Positions 8,524 through 18,091 are shown, counted from the stretch's first letter. The stretch is 64,000 nt of DNA from a candidate division KSB1 bacterium (GCA_034506395.1 JAPDPQ010000011.1:104404-168403); one strand, 5' to 3'. Notes: generated by a model from the letters alone, not told the origin. Numbers and translations: made by a program.

Positions 8524-9441
8524 TTAATCCCTCAAATTTTGCGGATCTTTCTTATGGATCAATTTTTGCAAATGTTCTATAAGTTTCATTTTCAATTCAT
8601 TCAAATTATCCGAATAACTGATGTATTCTAAACCGCGCAGGTCTGATGGCACATCACAAGCTGTGTTTTTCAACAAAATTCCACGCTTCCCCAGGCCACA
8701 TACTAATCCATATTCAAACATGACATTGGAATTCCGCTCGGAGATATCAATAATCGCATAGCGCGATGCTTGAATGCCTCGACAAATTTTGCACATGATG
8801 GCCACATTATTCAATTTCTCATCCGCTCGCCAAGCGATCATGCCTAGCGCAGTAATAGCGGCTTTTATTCCCTTTCGATAGATTTGACTGAATGAAATTT
8901 GACCCTTATCGATAAAAGGCATCCCGACAAAAACCATTTTATCGTCTTCTTCAATTGGCCAGGGGCAAAAAGGCGAACCGGTTAAAAAGCACCGCTTCAT
9001 GATGCCTTTGCGTCGCAATTCAATCGCCGAATGCACTTCTGGATCAGGAGTTGGCACTGAATCGGGTCGCCATTTCAAACCGCTCTTGACCATTTGAATA
9101 ATATTTTCGAAGCGAAACGGCTTTTTGAGATATGCCTGGGCACCCTTTTCAGTAACCGCCTCCACGGCCTGCTCAAGCGTGGCATGGGCGCTGGTGATGA
9201 TCACACAGGTTTCAGTGTTCATTTTTCGGATCATCTCCAGCGTTTCAATGCCAGACATTCCATTCGGTAGAACCAAATCTAAAATTATTAAATCAAAATG
9301 CTGGGTATGAAGTCTCTCTATCGCCTCTTCACCCGAATAGGCCGAAATCGTCTCATAACCTTGCGATGTCAGCAAATTTGTAAACAAAGAATGAAACCCA
9401 ACTTCGTCATCAATGATCAAGATCTTCTTAGATCGGGACAT
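8524..9441 (-). CDS. Response regulator with C-terminal TIR/deoxyribosyltransferase-like domain
   Basis: 305 aa. Residues 1-122 form an intact receiver (DD near 11-12, phospho-Asp 55 in LIILDLVLP, Lys in LKKPF near 106). After a linker with two Cys (152, 159), residues about 168-300 form a Rossmann-like domain: VFVGMPF, a helix with QIYRKGIKAAI, then IIDISERNSNVMFEYGLVCGLGK. The NVMFEYG glutamate (Glu243) matches the conserved catalytic-type Glu of nucleoside 2-deoxyribosyltransferase-like and TIR-like domains that hydrolyse nucleotides or NAD. No DNA-binding domain is seen, so the output may be enzymatic or ligand-binding. Domain assignment is from motif pattern only. Confidence 0.75.
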   Translation of the reverse strand: MSRSKKILIIDDEVGFHSLFTNLLTSQGYETISAYSGEEAIERLHTQHFDLIILDLVLPNGMSGIETLEMIRKMNTETCVIITSAHATLEQAVEAVTEKGAQAYLKKPFRFENIIQMVKSGLKWRPDSVPTPDPEVHSAIELRRKGIMKRCFLTGSPFCPWPIEEDDKMVFVGMPFIDKGQISFSQIYRKGIKAAITALGMIAWRADEKLNNVAIMCKICRGIQASRYAIIDISERNSNVMFEYGLVCGLGKRGILLKNTACDVPSDLRGLEYISYSDNLNELKMKLIEHLQKLIHKKDPQNLRD

Positions 9442-9483
9442 TTATGCTTCTCCCTTGCAATTCGAAATGAATTTGGTAGAAGA

Positions 9484-9864
9484 TTAAGTGGGGATTATCT
9501 TTGCAATTTCGTTGGCTAATTCTTTCCAAATCGCCTGATGCAAGATCATTACACCTGCGACTCCCAGTTCATCCTTATCCAGACGGGATTCGGTAGCGGA
9601 AATAATGATGATGGGAATAGTCGGATTAAGCTGTTTAAATCTTGGGATGAATGTTTTTGCTGTTCTGGCGCCATTGCGTTCCTGCTTTAAATTATAATCT
9701 AACAATACGAGATCAAAATGAGTTTCTCTAAATATCCGAATGCCATCCTCTGCTGTATTGGTACATTTCACCACATATCCGGCTAAAGTCAACCACCGAT
9801 GAATTTGATCCAACATTTCCCGTTCATCATTTACCACTAAAATGCGTTTCTGTGTTGTTGCCAT
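9484..9864 (-). CDS. Stand-alone receiver protein, atypical (switch Lys missing)
   Basis: 126 aa, a single CheY-like receiver. The first acidic motif is VVNDERE (Asn-Asp-Glu), and the phospho-acceptor Asp is in LVLLDYNL. Ser/Thr are present in IIISATES, but the normally invariant Lys-Pro after strand 5 is replaced (VMILHQAI). Loss of this Lys usually weakens the phosphorylation-induced switch, so it may act as a phosphate sink or constitutive adaptor (inference). The start at the second ATG fits AAGGAG spacing better than an ATG two codons earlier. It sits between the 910-aa kinase and the receiver-TIR-like gene. Confidence 0.85.
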   Translation of the reverse strand: MATTQKRILVVNDEREMLDQIHRWLTLAGYVVKCTNTAEDGIRIFRETHFDLVLLDYNLKQERNGARTAKTFIPRFKQLNPTIPIIIISATESRLDKDELGVAGVMILHQAIWKELANEIAKIIPT

Positions 9865-9879
9865 TATCATGACTCCTTC

Positions 9880-12612
9880 TCATGTTTGTTCATAACGTAA
9901 TCTGATTTTCACATTAGTACCTTTATCTTTCACGCTGCGCAATGTGATTTTCCCATTATGTTCAAGTTCAATAATTCGCTTGCATATTGGAAGTCCCAAT
10001 CCAAAGCCCCCCTGTTTCATGGAAAAGAAAGGATCCCATACTTTTTTTCGCGCCGATTCTTCCATCCCCTTCCCAGAATCATGAAAATGGATTTCAAAAT
10101 AATCTTTAAAACGCTTAGCCCGGATAGTGATAATTCCGCCATCGGGCATAGCTTCAATTGCATTTTTGATGATATTGATAAAAACCCGATGGAGCCGATG
10201 CGGATCAACCATAGCGGTGAAATTTAGCGAGGCACGATCAATCTGAAATTCGACTTTATGACGCCGCGAAAAACCAGAGGTAAGATAAATCACGGTTTGT
10301 GTAATATCAGCCAGGTTGGCGCGTTCAAATTCGATCGGCATCGAGCGCGAGCGTTCCATGATCTCTGTGGTCATCCGCTCAATGCGATCCACCTGCGCCT
10401 GAATTTTTTTCATCGATTCGAGAATTGTGAAAGATTCCAATTTTTGGTTCTCATGTAGGTACTCAATCCACTGCGCTTCACCAGAGATCAATGAAGATGC
10501 GGTTCGAATGTCGTGGGTGAGTCCAGACAAGACATCGGTTACTGCACTCAAACCAACGGCTTCACTAACTTGGAATTGAATATCGGATAATTCTTCATTC
10601 AGCCGGGCATTCTCGATGGCGATCCCAGCATGATTGGCCAATTGCTGCAACAGATGGACCTCATATTGACCGAAATCGTTCTTTTTAAAACTCTCGACAT
10701 TAATTAAACCAGTCACCTGATTATCATAGATGATCGGTACAATAAGCTCCGATTGAACATGCGGATTAACCTCCAAATAATAATCATCGTTTTTCACATC
10801 GGCACACAGATAATGGCGCTGGGTACGCACCACTTCGCCCGAAATGCCTTCATCCAATGAAGTTTTTCTATTCAGATAATCTTTTTGATACGCCTCATCT
10901 CCTGCAAAGGCTTTCACAATCAACATTTTTTGATCATAATCTACCAATTGTACATATAAAATGCGATCTTGCGGTCCGATTGCAGCAAGCGTTTCTTTCG
11001 CCAATAAGTTGAGGATCTGATCCAGGTCCAATGTCGAGGTGATTTTTCGGCCGATTTCATAGAGCACCTGCAGTTGTCGCAATCGAATATCGCATAGTTC
11101 CCCAATCTTGATAGCAATGGCAGTGCTTTCGGCTAATGCTTGTAATGTGTCAAGATCATGATCCGTAAAAGCGTTCAGCTCTGAGCTTTCGATATCGATC
11201 ACTCCAATAATCTCATTGCGAAACCGCAAGGGAACACAGATCTCAGAACGAATTTCTGGAAATATTTCTAGATATTCAGGATCTTTCCTGACATCGTTGG
11301 CGATCCGAGCTTCGCCATTGCGAGCAACCCACACCACGATGCTTTTATTTTGATTGAGGTCAACATAAAAATTAAAATAATCAGAGCTAGCGATTTCAGG
11401 AGCGATGGCTTTCGTTTCTAATTTGTTCTTTTCTGGATCGACCAGCATGACGAAGCAAATTTTTTTGCCCTGGCCAACAATATTGAGGCTCTCCTGCGCG
11501 ATCGAAGATAGCACTGAATTGAGGCTTTTTTGTTGTCCCAATTCTTCGCTGATTTGTCGGAGGGTGATAAAATGGCGATTTTTTTCATCGGCGATGGCAT
11601 AGAGCTGGGCGTTTCTAAGGGCAACAGAGGCATTTGCGGCCAGCATGGTCAATAGCTTCAAATCGCGGTTTGTAAAGGCATTGTATTGTGTGCTTTCGAT
11701 ATTCAAAATCCCCTCTACTGCCCCATCAATGATCAATGGCGCAGCAATCTCCGATCTGGTTTCTGGCCAAGTGTTATGATAATAAGGATCGTTCGTTACA
11801 TCATTGCATAAATAGGGTTCTCCAGTTTTATAGACGTGGCCGATAATCCCCTCGCCGTTCTCAATATTTGGCAATTGAAGATCCGCCAATTTGAGATTAT
11901 CAGGAAATTTTCTCCGCCATCTCTTGGTAACTAAGTCCCGATACCATAAAAAGGAATTATTCGTCTTGGCAATCTGCTGGGATGCTTTTAAAATCTTCTT
12001 CAATACCTGACTCAGTTCCAGCGACGAGGCGAGGTCTTGGGCGATTTGCACCAAAAAATCGAGGTCATCGTTGTTAGACATCAATCGACTGAGCAGCAAA
12101 TTGTTTTGGATTGCGATGGCTGCATGCCCGGACAAAATTTGTAGCATTGCCCTTTCGTTATTAGGCAGTGACACGTGACCTTCCATGAAAAAACTTAGAA
12201 GGCCGAGCACCTTGCCCATCACATTCAACGGCAATCCGATCATGAGGGCTTGGGGTGGGATAAGCTCCTTATGAAATATCAATTCTGAATCATCGATCCG
12301 ATTGGTTATATAAATTTTACCTTGCTGTGCAATGCGTCCGATAAGCCCTTTACCTAATTTCACTCTGGGCGTAAGGATGGCCGCCTCGTCGATCCCCTTT
12401 GTCGCAACAAGTTTTAATTCATTATCTTGAGTGTCAATGATAAATAAAAGGCCAATTGTAGGTTTGATTCGCGGGCTGAACTTGATGTCGAGGATGGTGG
12501 CAAATAAATCAGCCGAATGTAAATTACAAAACATCCTCCGATTATTTTCAGCAATCAACTCAATATACTCGATTGGCAATTTCGCTAGACTGGATTTAGC
12601 ATGATTCATCAT
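9880..12612 (-). CDS. Cytoplasmic multi-GAF sensor histidine kinase (910 aa)
   Basis: 910 aa without membrane segments. Four successive GAF-like domains (about 30-175, 195-340, 360-505, 520-675) show repeated strings such as NIESTQYNAFTNRDL, DIESSELNAFTDHDL and NVESFKKNDF. A dimerisation region follows with His700 in LTHDIRT, then a HATPase_c domain (N box NIIKNAIEAMPDGG, G boxes DSGKGM and GGFGLGLPICK). It should autophosphorylate in response to small ligands or protein partners. The genes on both sides encode receivers with 2-15 nt spacing, so it belongs to the operon 16341-7152. Confidence 0.93.
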   Translation of the reverse strand: MMNHAKSSLAKLPIEYIELIAENNRRMFCNLHSADLFATILDIKFSPRIKPTIGLLFIIDTQDNELKLVATKGIDEAAILTPRVKLGKGLIGRIAQQGKIYITNRIDDSELIFHKELIPPQALMIGLPLNVMGKVLGLLSFFMEGHVSLPNNERAMLQILSGHAAIAIQNNLLLSRLMSNNDDLDFLVQIAQDLASSLELSQVLKKILKASQQIAKTNNSFLWYRDLVTKRWRRKFPDNLKLADLQLPNIENGEGIIGHVYKTGEPYLCNDVTNDPYYHNTWPETRSEIAAPLIIDGAVEGILNIESTQYNAFTNRDLKLLTMLAANASVALRNAQLYAIADEKNRHFITLRQISEELGQQKSLNSVLSSIAQESLNIVGQGKKICFVMLVDPEKNKLETKAIAPEIASSDYFNFYVDLNQNKSIVVWVARNGEARIANDVRKDPEYLEIFPEIRSEICVPLRFRNEIIGVIDIESSELNAFTDHDLDTLQALAESTAIAIKIGELCDIRLRQLQVLYEIGRKITSTLDLDQILNLLAKETLAAIGPQDRILYVQLVDYDQKMLIVKAFAGDEAYQKDYLNRKTSLDEGISGEVVRTQRHYLCADVKNDDYYLEVNPHVQSELIVPIIYDNQVTGLINVESFKKNDFGQYEVHLLQQLANHAGIAIENARLNEELSDIQFQVSEAVGLSAVTDVLSGLTHDIRTASSLISGEAQWIEYLHENQKLESFTILESMKKIQAQVDRIERMTTEIMERSRSMPIEFERANLADITQTVIYLTSGFSRRHKVEFQIDRASLNFTAMVDPHRLHRVFINIIKNAIEAMPDGGIITIRAKRFKDYFEIHFHDSGKGMEESARKKVWDPFFSMKQGGFGLGLPICKRIIELEHNGKITLRSVKDKGTNVKIRLRYEQT

Positions 12613-12614
12613 CG

Positions 12615-13031
12615 CTATGATCCTTGATTTTTGAATTGACAGAAGGTATCGATGACTTTGCTGAATTCCACAGGCTTCTTTAGATATGCGGTCACTCCAA
12701 GCTTTTTGAATTCGTTTTCAATTTGGGGACTCATTACTGCAGTCAGAACGATCACTTTCAGATCAGAGGGGCAATTTTTGATCTTCCCATGTCGGATCAT
12801 CGAGAGCAATTTCAAACCGGCACGGATCGGTTCAGTCACCTGATTTAATAATTTGCCTGGGGGAAACATCACATCCATGGAAACGATGTCGAACAGTTGA
12901 GACTCTAAACATTTGATTGCTTCATCTCCGTTCAAGGCTAATAGACACTCGAAACCATTATTCTCCAATTCTTTGAAATATGGAATGACGCCCCAGCGCT
13001 CGTCCTCTACAAAAAGAATTCTCGTCTTCAT
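12615..13031 (-). CDS. Stand-alone response regulator receiver (CheY-like)
   Basis: 138 aa receiver with all key residues: acidic EDE near residue 9, phospho-Asp in IVSMDVMFPP, Thr in VIVLTAV, Lys in YLKKPVEF. An insertion of about 15 residues follows the phospho-Asp loop (PPGKLLNQVTEPIRAG), longer than usual. It lies between the two large kinase genes, two bases from each, and has a GGGGAG ribosome site. With no output domain it probably shuttles phosphate between the kinases or to a partner protein. Confidence 0.9.
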   Translation of the reverse strand: MKTRILFVEDERWGVIPYFKELENNGFECLLALNGDEAIKCLESQLFDIVSMDVMFPPGKLLNQVTEPIRAGLKLLSMIRHGKIKNCPSDLKVIVLTAVMSPQIENEFKKLGVTAYLKKPVEFSKVIDTFCQFKNQGS

Positions 13032-13032
13032 G

Positions 13033-16000
13033 CTATTTCTCCCCTAAGGTTTGTGGCGTTTTTGGCAGAATAACAGTAAATATGGTGTCGTATCCTTCAT
13101 AAATGCTGATGCGACGCGGATCGTTCAAAAACGGCGTACTTCTCACCGTAATCTGACCTCCATGTCCCTCAACGATCTCCTTTGAGATCTTTAATCCGAG
13201 ACCAGTGCCGGGAATGTAGCGTTTTTGATCCCGGGGACTCCCACGACGAAAACCCTTAAAGATATTTTCGTATTCATGCTCGGGAATGCCAAGCCCTTTG
13301 TCCCAAATCTCAATGTGAATGCGCGATCCGTCATCAAATCCCTGAATCCGAATATATCGGTTGTCATGAGAATACTTGACGGCGTTATCTACCAAATTGA
13401 TGATCACTTGTTCTATTTTGGGACGATCGAAATAAAACGCTGGGAGTTTTTTCACATTATCCCGAATCTGAATTGAAATGCCTCGCTGCAAAGCCCGCAA
13501 ACGGTAGTAGCTAACACAATTTTGAATCACATCTTGAATAAAGCCCTTTTCGAAATTGAATCCAATTAAACCTCTAGAACGATCGGTAAACATCAGCGTG
13601 TTTTCCATCTGACGTTTAGCTCGATGGGCTTCTTCTGCAATAATTTTAAAAATCTCGTTTATTTCACTGGATTTCTCCTGATTCACTTGAAAATAGCTTT
13701 TGAGACCACCAATTTGAGTGATGATATTGTGCAATGGGCTGCGGAACTCGTGGGCGGTCTCAGTGAGTGTGGTTTCAAGCAGGTTGATGGTCTCCTGATT
13801 CTTCACATTGCGGAGGCCCGTGGCGATTTGACAAGCGAATGTCTCCAGGATTTGCATCCGATGTCGCAATACTTCTTCAGGACCATTGAGCAAGCCCTGT
13901 TTATCCGTTAGATCAATTTGCAAGGCGCCAATAGCTTTCTCATCAACGAGGAGCGGGATGACGTATTGCGATTTAAACTGAGCCTTCTGAACAGTTGCAG
14001 GATCACAACGAGGATCACTGGCGCAATCCCTCACCAGAAGGGATCGGCGTTCTCGGATCACGCAAGCCTGGACCGTATTTGAGGATTGGTCGAACGAGAT
14101 ATCGCGCAAAATCTGCTTCCAATTCAAACCAGAGGCGTAGCGACCTTCGATTTTGCCGCTCGATTCGCTGATCAGTGACAATATAGCTCTCGGATACCCG
14201 ATCCTGGCCAAACAATCAAAAATATGACGAATCGCCTCAGGTTGGGATCTTGAAGATTGAATCCACACGCTTGCGTAATTTAATTTTTCGAGCTGATCCA
14301 ATAGTTTTGACTGTTCTTTTCTCATATATGCCTGATCAATGCCGATCCCAGCCAGCCTCACCACCTTCCGCAAAGTATCGATCTCACTCTCGGTGATGTC
14401 TTGGCGATGTTCCTTTTGATAGCCCGCCTCCAATGTTCCAAACGCAATGCCATGCGAAAGGATTGGCAAATACACTCGGACCAAATTTTGATGGTTGAAC
14501 CGCTCAAATATTTCTTTATCCAAACGATCGTCCCACCCAGTGAGTTTGATCTCCTTCTTGGTTCTTACTACCCATGCTTGAATATCATTGCTATCCAGAG
14601 GATGCCAAGCCATTGTAAGCCACTCATCAGGAACATTTTTCCCATCGATCGTCCCAATTTGGTTCGATGTCGTTTCGACTTTTGATATGGTGGCATAATC
14701 GAATTTTAAAACATCAACTACAGCCTCCAATACGCTTCTGAGAATCATGTCTACATCGAGATAAGTGGTAATCGCTTCCTGTATTTTTTCCAACGCAGTC
14801 AGCTCAGTAATGATCTTGGTCTTCGCAGCAATCAAATTGGCATTCTCAATGGCTGCGGCTGCCTGGGTGGCAAGGGTCGATAGATAATACATATCATTGA
14901 TTGAAAAGGCATTTTCCTGTTGGCTATCCACATAAATTACACCGAACGTTTTTGTCGTGTTGGAGGCCGGATCGCTTCTATTGATGGGTACTGCCAATTT
15001 AGATTTGGTATCTTTGAAAAGGCGATGCTGCAATTCGGCTGGTTCATTATCTAAATTGGGAGAGATGAAAGGTTTCTGACTCTGGAACACATATCCTGTA
15101 ACGCCAGTTTCGATCGTTGTCGTATCCTCGGGAAATTCCTCTCCCTCAATGCGGGATTTCAACGCGCAAAGCTTAAGTTTTTGGGTGGACTCATCATAAA
15201 TCCGTACATAAGCCCTGATCGCGTGAGGAAAGTCAAGGCAAATTTCTGAAATTTTTTCTAAAATCTTATCCACCTCATGCATCGAGAGCAGCGAATTCCC
15301 TACTTCAATCAACCTCTTGGTCTTGCGCAAATCCTTCACAATACCAATCGTTCCGACGACCTTATTATTAACATCCTTAAACAGGCTGAAAGTGGCACTC
15401 ACTGTCACAGGCTCGCCGTTTTTGCCAATGAATTTTGTCTCATAATCCTTAATGGAATTATCGGGACTTTCATTCAATCGACGCATCACCTCAAACGCCT
15501 TATCAATTCCAGATGATACCTCATCAGAAAGGTAATAATCTTTTACTCTCTTGCCTCGAATGTCCCCAAAAACTTCTATTGCTCCTTTATTCATGTAGGT
15601 CATTGTACCATCCAATGTGGTCACGACCACCGGGTCAGGAGTTGCCTCGATGATTCGTCGATATTTATCTAACTCTTTCACTAATTGAGCATTTTTAATC
15701 GCGATAAGCAATTTCATGGTGAGGAATTGCATCAACGGCGCATCAAATTCATCCGAAAAACCACGATCTGTGCAAAGATTGCCACCTTCATCTCTTTTAT
15801 TATAAGCGCAGATCAACCCCAGCAGCTCATTTGTTTCATCAAGAATGGGATAATTCAACGAAGAATAGGCAACATCAGTCGATAAAAAATCGGATGTGTC
15901 AATCTCTTTGCGCGTCGCTGGGTGACTATAAATCTCTTGGCGGGTTAAATTATGCGGCTTTTTGGTAAATGCAATGTGACCGTGAAGACCAGTACCCTCT

Positions 16001-16341
16001 CCACTTATGATTGGTAACTTCTTCTGTTTATCAATTTTTTCCGCTTCTCCCAAACCTTCTTTGATACCATAAGAAGTCTTAATATAAATATGTCCGTCAT
16101 CTACCAACCATAGGGTACATAGCTCAGCATCGAGAATTTCTGTAGCTTTTTCGACAATAAAATCAAACTTTTGCTCAAGCGATTTATTATCAGACTCGGA
16201 AAGAAGCACATTATCTGTCTCAGATAAAAGTGATAATTTCTTAATCATGCTTTTATTTCGCTTAAGCTCTTCGCATAGATCTCGAAGCTGGCATGGAAAA
16301 TCCATGGAATTTTTATCAGCATCCTGTTTCGCTGCGTCCAT
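13033..16341 (-). CDS. Cytoplasmic GAF/PAS multi-sensor histidine kinase (1102 aa)
   Basis: 1102 aa, no membrane segments. Domain order: an N-terminal coil, GAF1 (about 45-225), PAS (about 228-335; IIEATPDPVVVTTLDGTM), GAF2 (about 345-510), GAF3 (about 520-675), GAF4 (about 690-850), HisKA with His864 in TETAHEFRSPLHN, and HATPase_c (about 970-1095; NLVDNAVKYSHD, DKGLGIPE, GTGLGLKISKEI). It is the first gene of the minus-strand signalling operon, with AAGGAG upstream. Five sensory modules suggest integration of several intracellular cues; ligands are unknown. Confidence 0.93.
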   Translation of the reverse strand: MDAAKQDADKNSMDFPCQLRDLCEELKRNKSMIKKLSLLSETDNVLLSESDNKSLEQKFDFIVEKATEILDAELCTLWLVDDGHIYIKTSYGIKEGLGEAEKIDKQKKLPIISGEGTGLHGHIAFTKKPHNLTRQEIYSHPATRKEIDTSDFLSTDVAYSSLNYPILDETNELLGLICAYNKRDEGGNLCTDRGFSDEFDAPLMQFLTMKLLIAIKNAQLVKELDKYRRIIEATPDPVVVTTLDGTMTYMNKGAIEVFGDIRGKRVKDYYLSDEVSSGIDKAFEVMRRLNESPDNSIKDYETKFIGKNGEPVTVSATFSLFKDVNNKVVGTIGIVKDLRKTKRLIEVGNSLLSMHEVDKILEKISEICLDFPHAIRAYVRIYDESTQKLKLCALKSRIEGEEFPEDTTTIETGVTGYVFQSQKPFISPNLDNEPAELQHRLFKDTKSKLAVPINRSDPASNTTKTFGVIYVDSQQENAFSINDMYYLSTLATQAAAAIENANLIAAKTKIITELTALEKIQEAITTYLDVDMILRSVLEAVVDVLKFDYATISKVETTSNQIGTIDGKNVPDEWLTMAWHPLDSNDIQAWVVRTKKEIKLTGWDDRLDKEIFERFNHQNLVRVYLPILSHGIAFGTLEAGYQKEHRQDITESEIDTLRKVVRLAGIGIDQAYMRKEQSKLLDQLEKLNYASVWIQSSRSQPEAIRHIFDCLARIGYPRAILSLISESSGKIEGRYASGLNWKQILRDISFDQSSNTVQACVIRERRSLLVRDCASDPRCDPATVQKAQFKSQYVIPLLVDEKAIGALQIDLTDKQGLLNGPEEVLRHRMQILETFACQIATGLRNVKNQETINLLETTLTETAHEFRSPLHNIITQIGGLKSYFQVNQEKSSEINEIFKIIAEEAHRAKRQMENTLMFTDRSRGLIGFNFEKGFIQDVIQNCVSYYRLRALQRGISIQIRDNVKKLPAFYFDRPKIEQVIINLVDNAVKYSHDNRYIRIQGFDDGSRIHIEIWDKGLGIPEHEYENIFKGFRRGSPRDQKRYIPGTGLGLKISKEIVEGHGGQITVRSTPFLNDPRRISIYEGYDTIFTVILPKTPQTLGEK

Positions 16342-16555
16342 GTTAAGAATAACTCCTTTCTGTCACTTTTCCGCTTAACTCTTATCATTTTCATTTTAAT
16401 TCTTTAGAGCGTTAAAATAATATGATTTGATTTTTAGATAATTTATTATAAATTTAGCCCGAATATTTTTGCGAAAGCCCATTCTTGCCAGTATTTCTTT
16501 ATCGAGTTCTCGAATCATCTCACAGTCGACATCCTTACATCTGGGGCTGCTCCTT

Positions 16556-17122
16556 ATGGCTAACAAGGATGATAATGGGAAATATAAACGCACAGCAATC
16601 ATTGGTGGCACGTTCAATGCTCTTCACGCAGGGCATAAGTATTATATTAAATTAGCATTCGATTTCGCCGATGAAGTCTTCATTTTACTAACTGCTGACG
16701 AATACGCTAGAATCTGTAAATCCTATGAGGTAAATCCTTATAGCACAAGGGCTACAATGCTCAGAGATTATGTTGTTCAAATTGCCGAAAAAAAGAATTT
16801 TCATATCATCAAAATGGACTCTGAGGCCTTCCTAATTAATTTCTGTACCGCAAACGATTTTACTATGGCCGTGATCATCCCTGAGTATTATTCGCTTTTC
16901 CAACGTATCAACAATATAAGAGTCGATGAGGGTAAGTTTCCATTGCTGCTACTTATCACTCAGCGAATTAGGACAACAGAAGGATTTAATATTTCATCGA
17001 CCCTCATTCATAACTTGCAACATGATCGCAGGATTAATCCAAAGCAATATTCGCCCGATTTAGCGCAATACTTCGAGGAGCAAAATCACCCTAATAGAAT
17101 TACAAATATTATTCCAAGATAA
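16556..17122 (+). CDS. Archaeal-type phosphopantetheine adenylyltransferase-like nucleotidyltransferase
   Basis: 188 aa from the ATG at 16556. The N-terminal GGTFNALHAGHKYYIKLAF is the nucleotidylyltransferase T/HXGH motif. The layout (LTADEYAR, a VNPYSTRATML helix, VIIPEYYSLFQRINNIRVDEG, and ISSTLI near the C-terminus) fits the archaeal/eukaryotic-type PPAT family (COG1019) better than bacterial CoaD. PPAT makes dephospho-CoA from 4'-phosphopantetheine and ATP, but here the final Arg of ISSTxIR is absent. The frame is open back to a TTG at 16469, so the start is uncertain. It is transcribed divergently from the kinase operon. Confidence 0.65.
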   Translation: MANKDDNGKYKRTAIIGGTFNALHAGHKYYIKLAFDFADEVFILLTADEYARICKSYEVNPYSTRATMLRDYVVQIAEKKNFHIIKMDSEAFLINFCTANDFTMAVIIPEYYSLFQRINNIRVDEGKFPLLLLITQRIRTTEGFNISSTLIHNLQHDRRINPKQYSPDLAQYFEEQNHPNRITNIIPR

Positions 17123-17718
17123 ATCCACTCATAAGATTATAGAAAACAGCCCCCTTTTTTTAGAATTTGTTCATCATGTAGCGAAATCGCTGCAATATTG
17201 TGTTAAATTCACATCAATTCTAAACAATCTTTTGCCATGCGTCAAGAACCATGCGCACTCTATTCTTTGATCTGAATCTTCCATGAATAAATATCAAGAT
17301 TTAAATAATTAAAATAGCAATTTTGTATCAATGATCAAGTTGATTTTTAAAATATTTCATTATCGCTGCAATTGAATTCTCTCCCAAAGCGATTCCCAAA
17401 GCTTACTAAAATATTCGCATTTTCTGCCAATTTAGCTGAGGTGCGAGATGATCATCAAATTTCCTTGCTTTGATCTCTCTATATGAAAGGGAGTTTCTGA
17501 AATTTGAAGTTTGATGAATTGAGGAATATGCGCACCGCTAAAAAATTGACGACTTAAACCTTTTTGAAAACCTTCCTTGTTCGTGGGACAAGCGTGGTCA
17601 TCGATAGTACTTCATGAATCTTTCTCTCATTGCTGCTCTCTTTATTGATTTCTTAATTTTGCGATTGCGTTAGCGCATCTATTTTGTCAGAAGCTGCTTT
17701 TTAACTTAAAAATAAATA
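17123..17718. other. AT-rich intergenic stretch without a visible gene
   Basis: Nearly 600 nt after the nucleotidyltransferase gene. It is AT-rich with many stops in all frames. A C5T7 run (about 17151-17162) lies shortly after the stop codon but without a clear stem, so it is not called a terminator. No RNA gene was recognised. Confidence 0.4.
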
Positions 17719-17746
17719 TTGACATTGAATTTTAAAAGTGTATATT
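17719..17746 (+). promoter_or_regulatory. Sigma-70-type promoter with long leader
   Basis: TTGACA at 17719-17724, a 16-nt spacer and TATATT at 17741-17746 (or TATTAT with an 18-nt spacer). The nearest downstream gene starts at 18092, so the transcript would have a leader of roughly 340 nt, unusually long for such a small gene. The leader could be regulatory or hold a small RNA. Confidence 0.55.
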
Positions 17747-18091
17747 ATATCATATTAATTAATTTTAGTTTTCCCGCCAATATGAAACTAATATCTAAAT
17801 AAAAAAGTTAAAAATGTAGAAAAATTTATTATACTAATGTTTATTTGTTTGGTGCTTGGCAAGGCTATCGTTAAATCGGGTCAAAATAGTGCTGATAAAA
17901 TGGTTGGATCGGTGATCTAAGGGCGAGAATAAAAGGATTAATTTTTAAATGAAACCTTCAAGCCTTGATTACTAATTCCCTCCATTTTCAGCATGTTTCG
18001 GATCAACCTCGCAGTCTCATCTATTTTAGGGATGCGTTGATGAGAGGTGCGACCAAAACTTCCAAACAAACAAAATGAAGGAGGGTCTGTT

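Noticed and set aside
16396..16617. Minus-strand 73-codon frame upstream of the kinase operon
   Set aside because: Antisense to the start of the nucleotidyltransferase gene; no recognisable domain.
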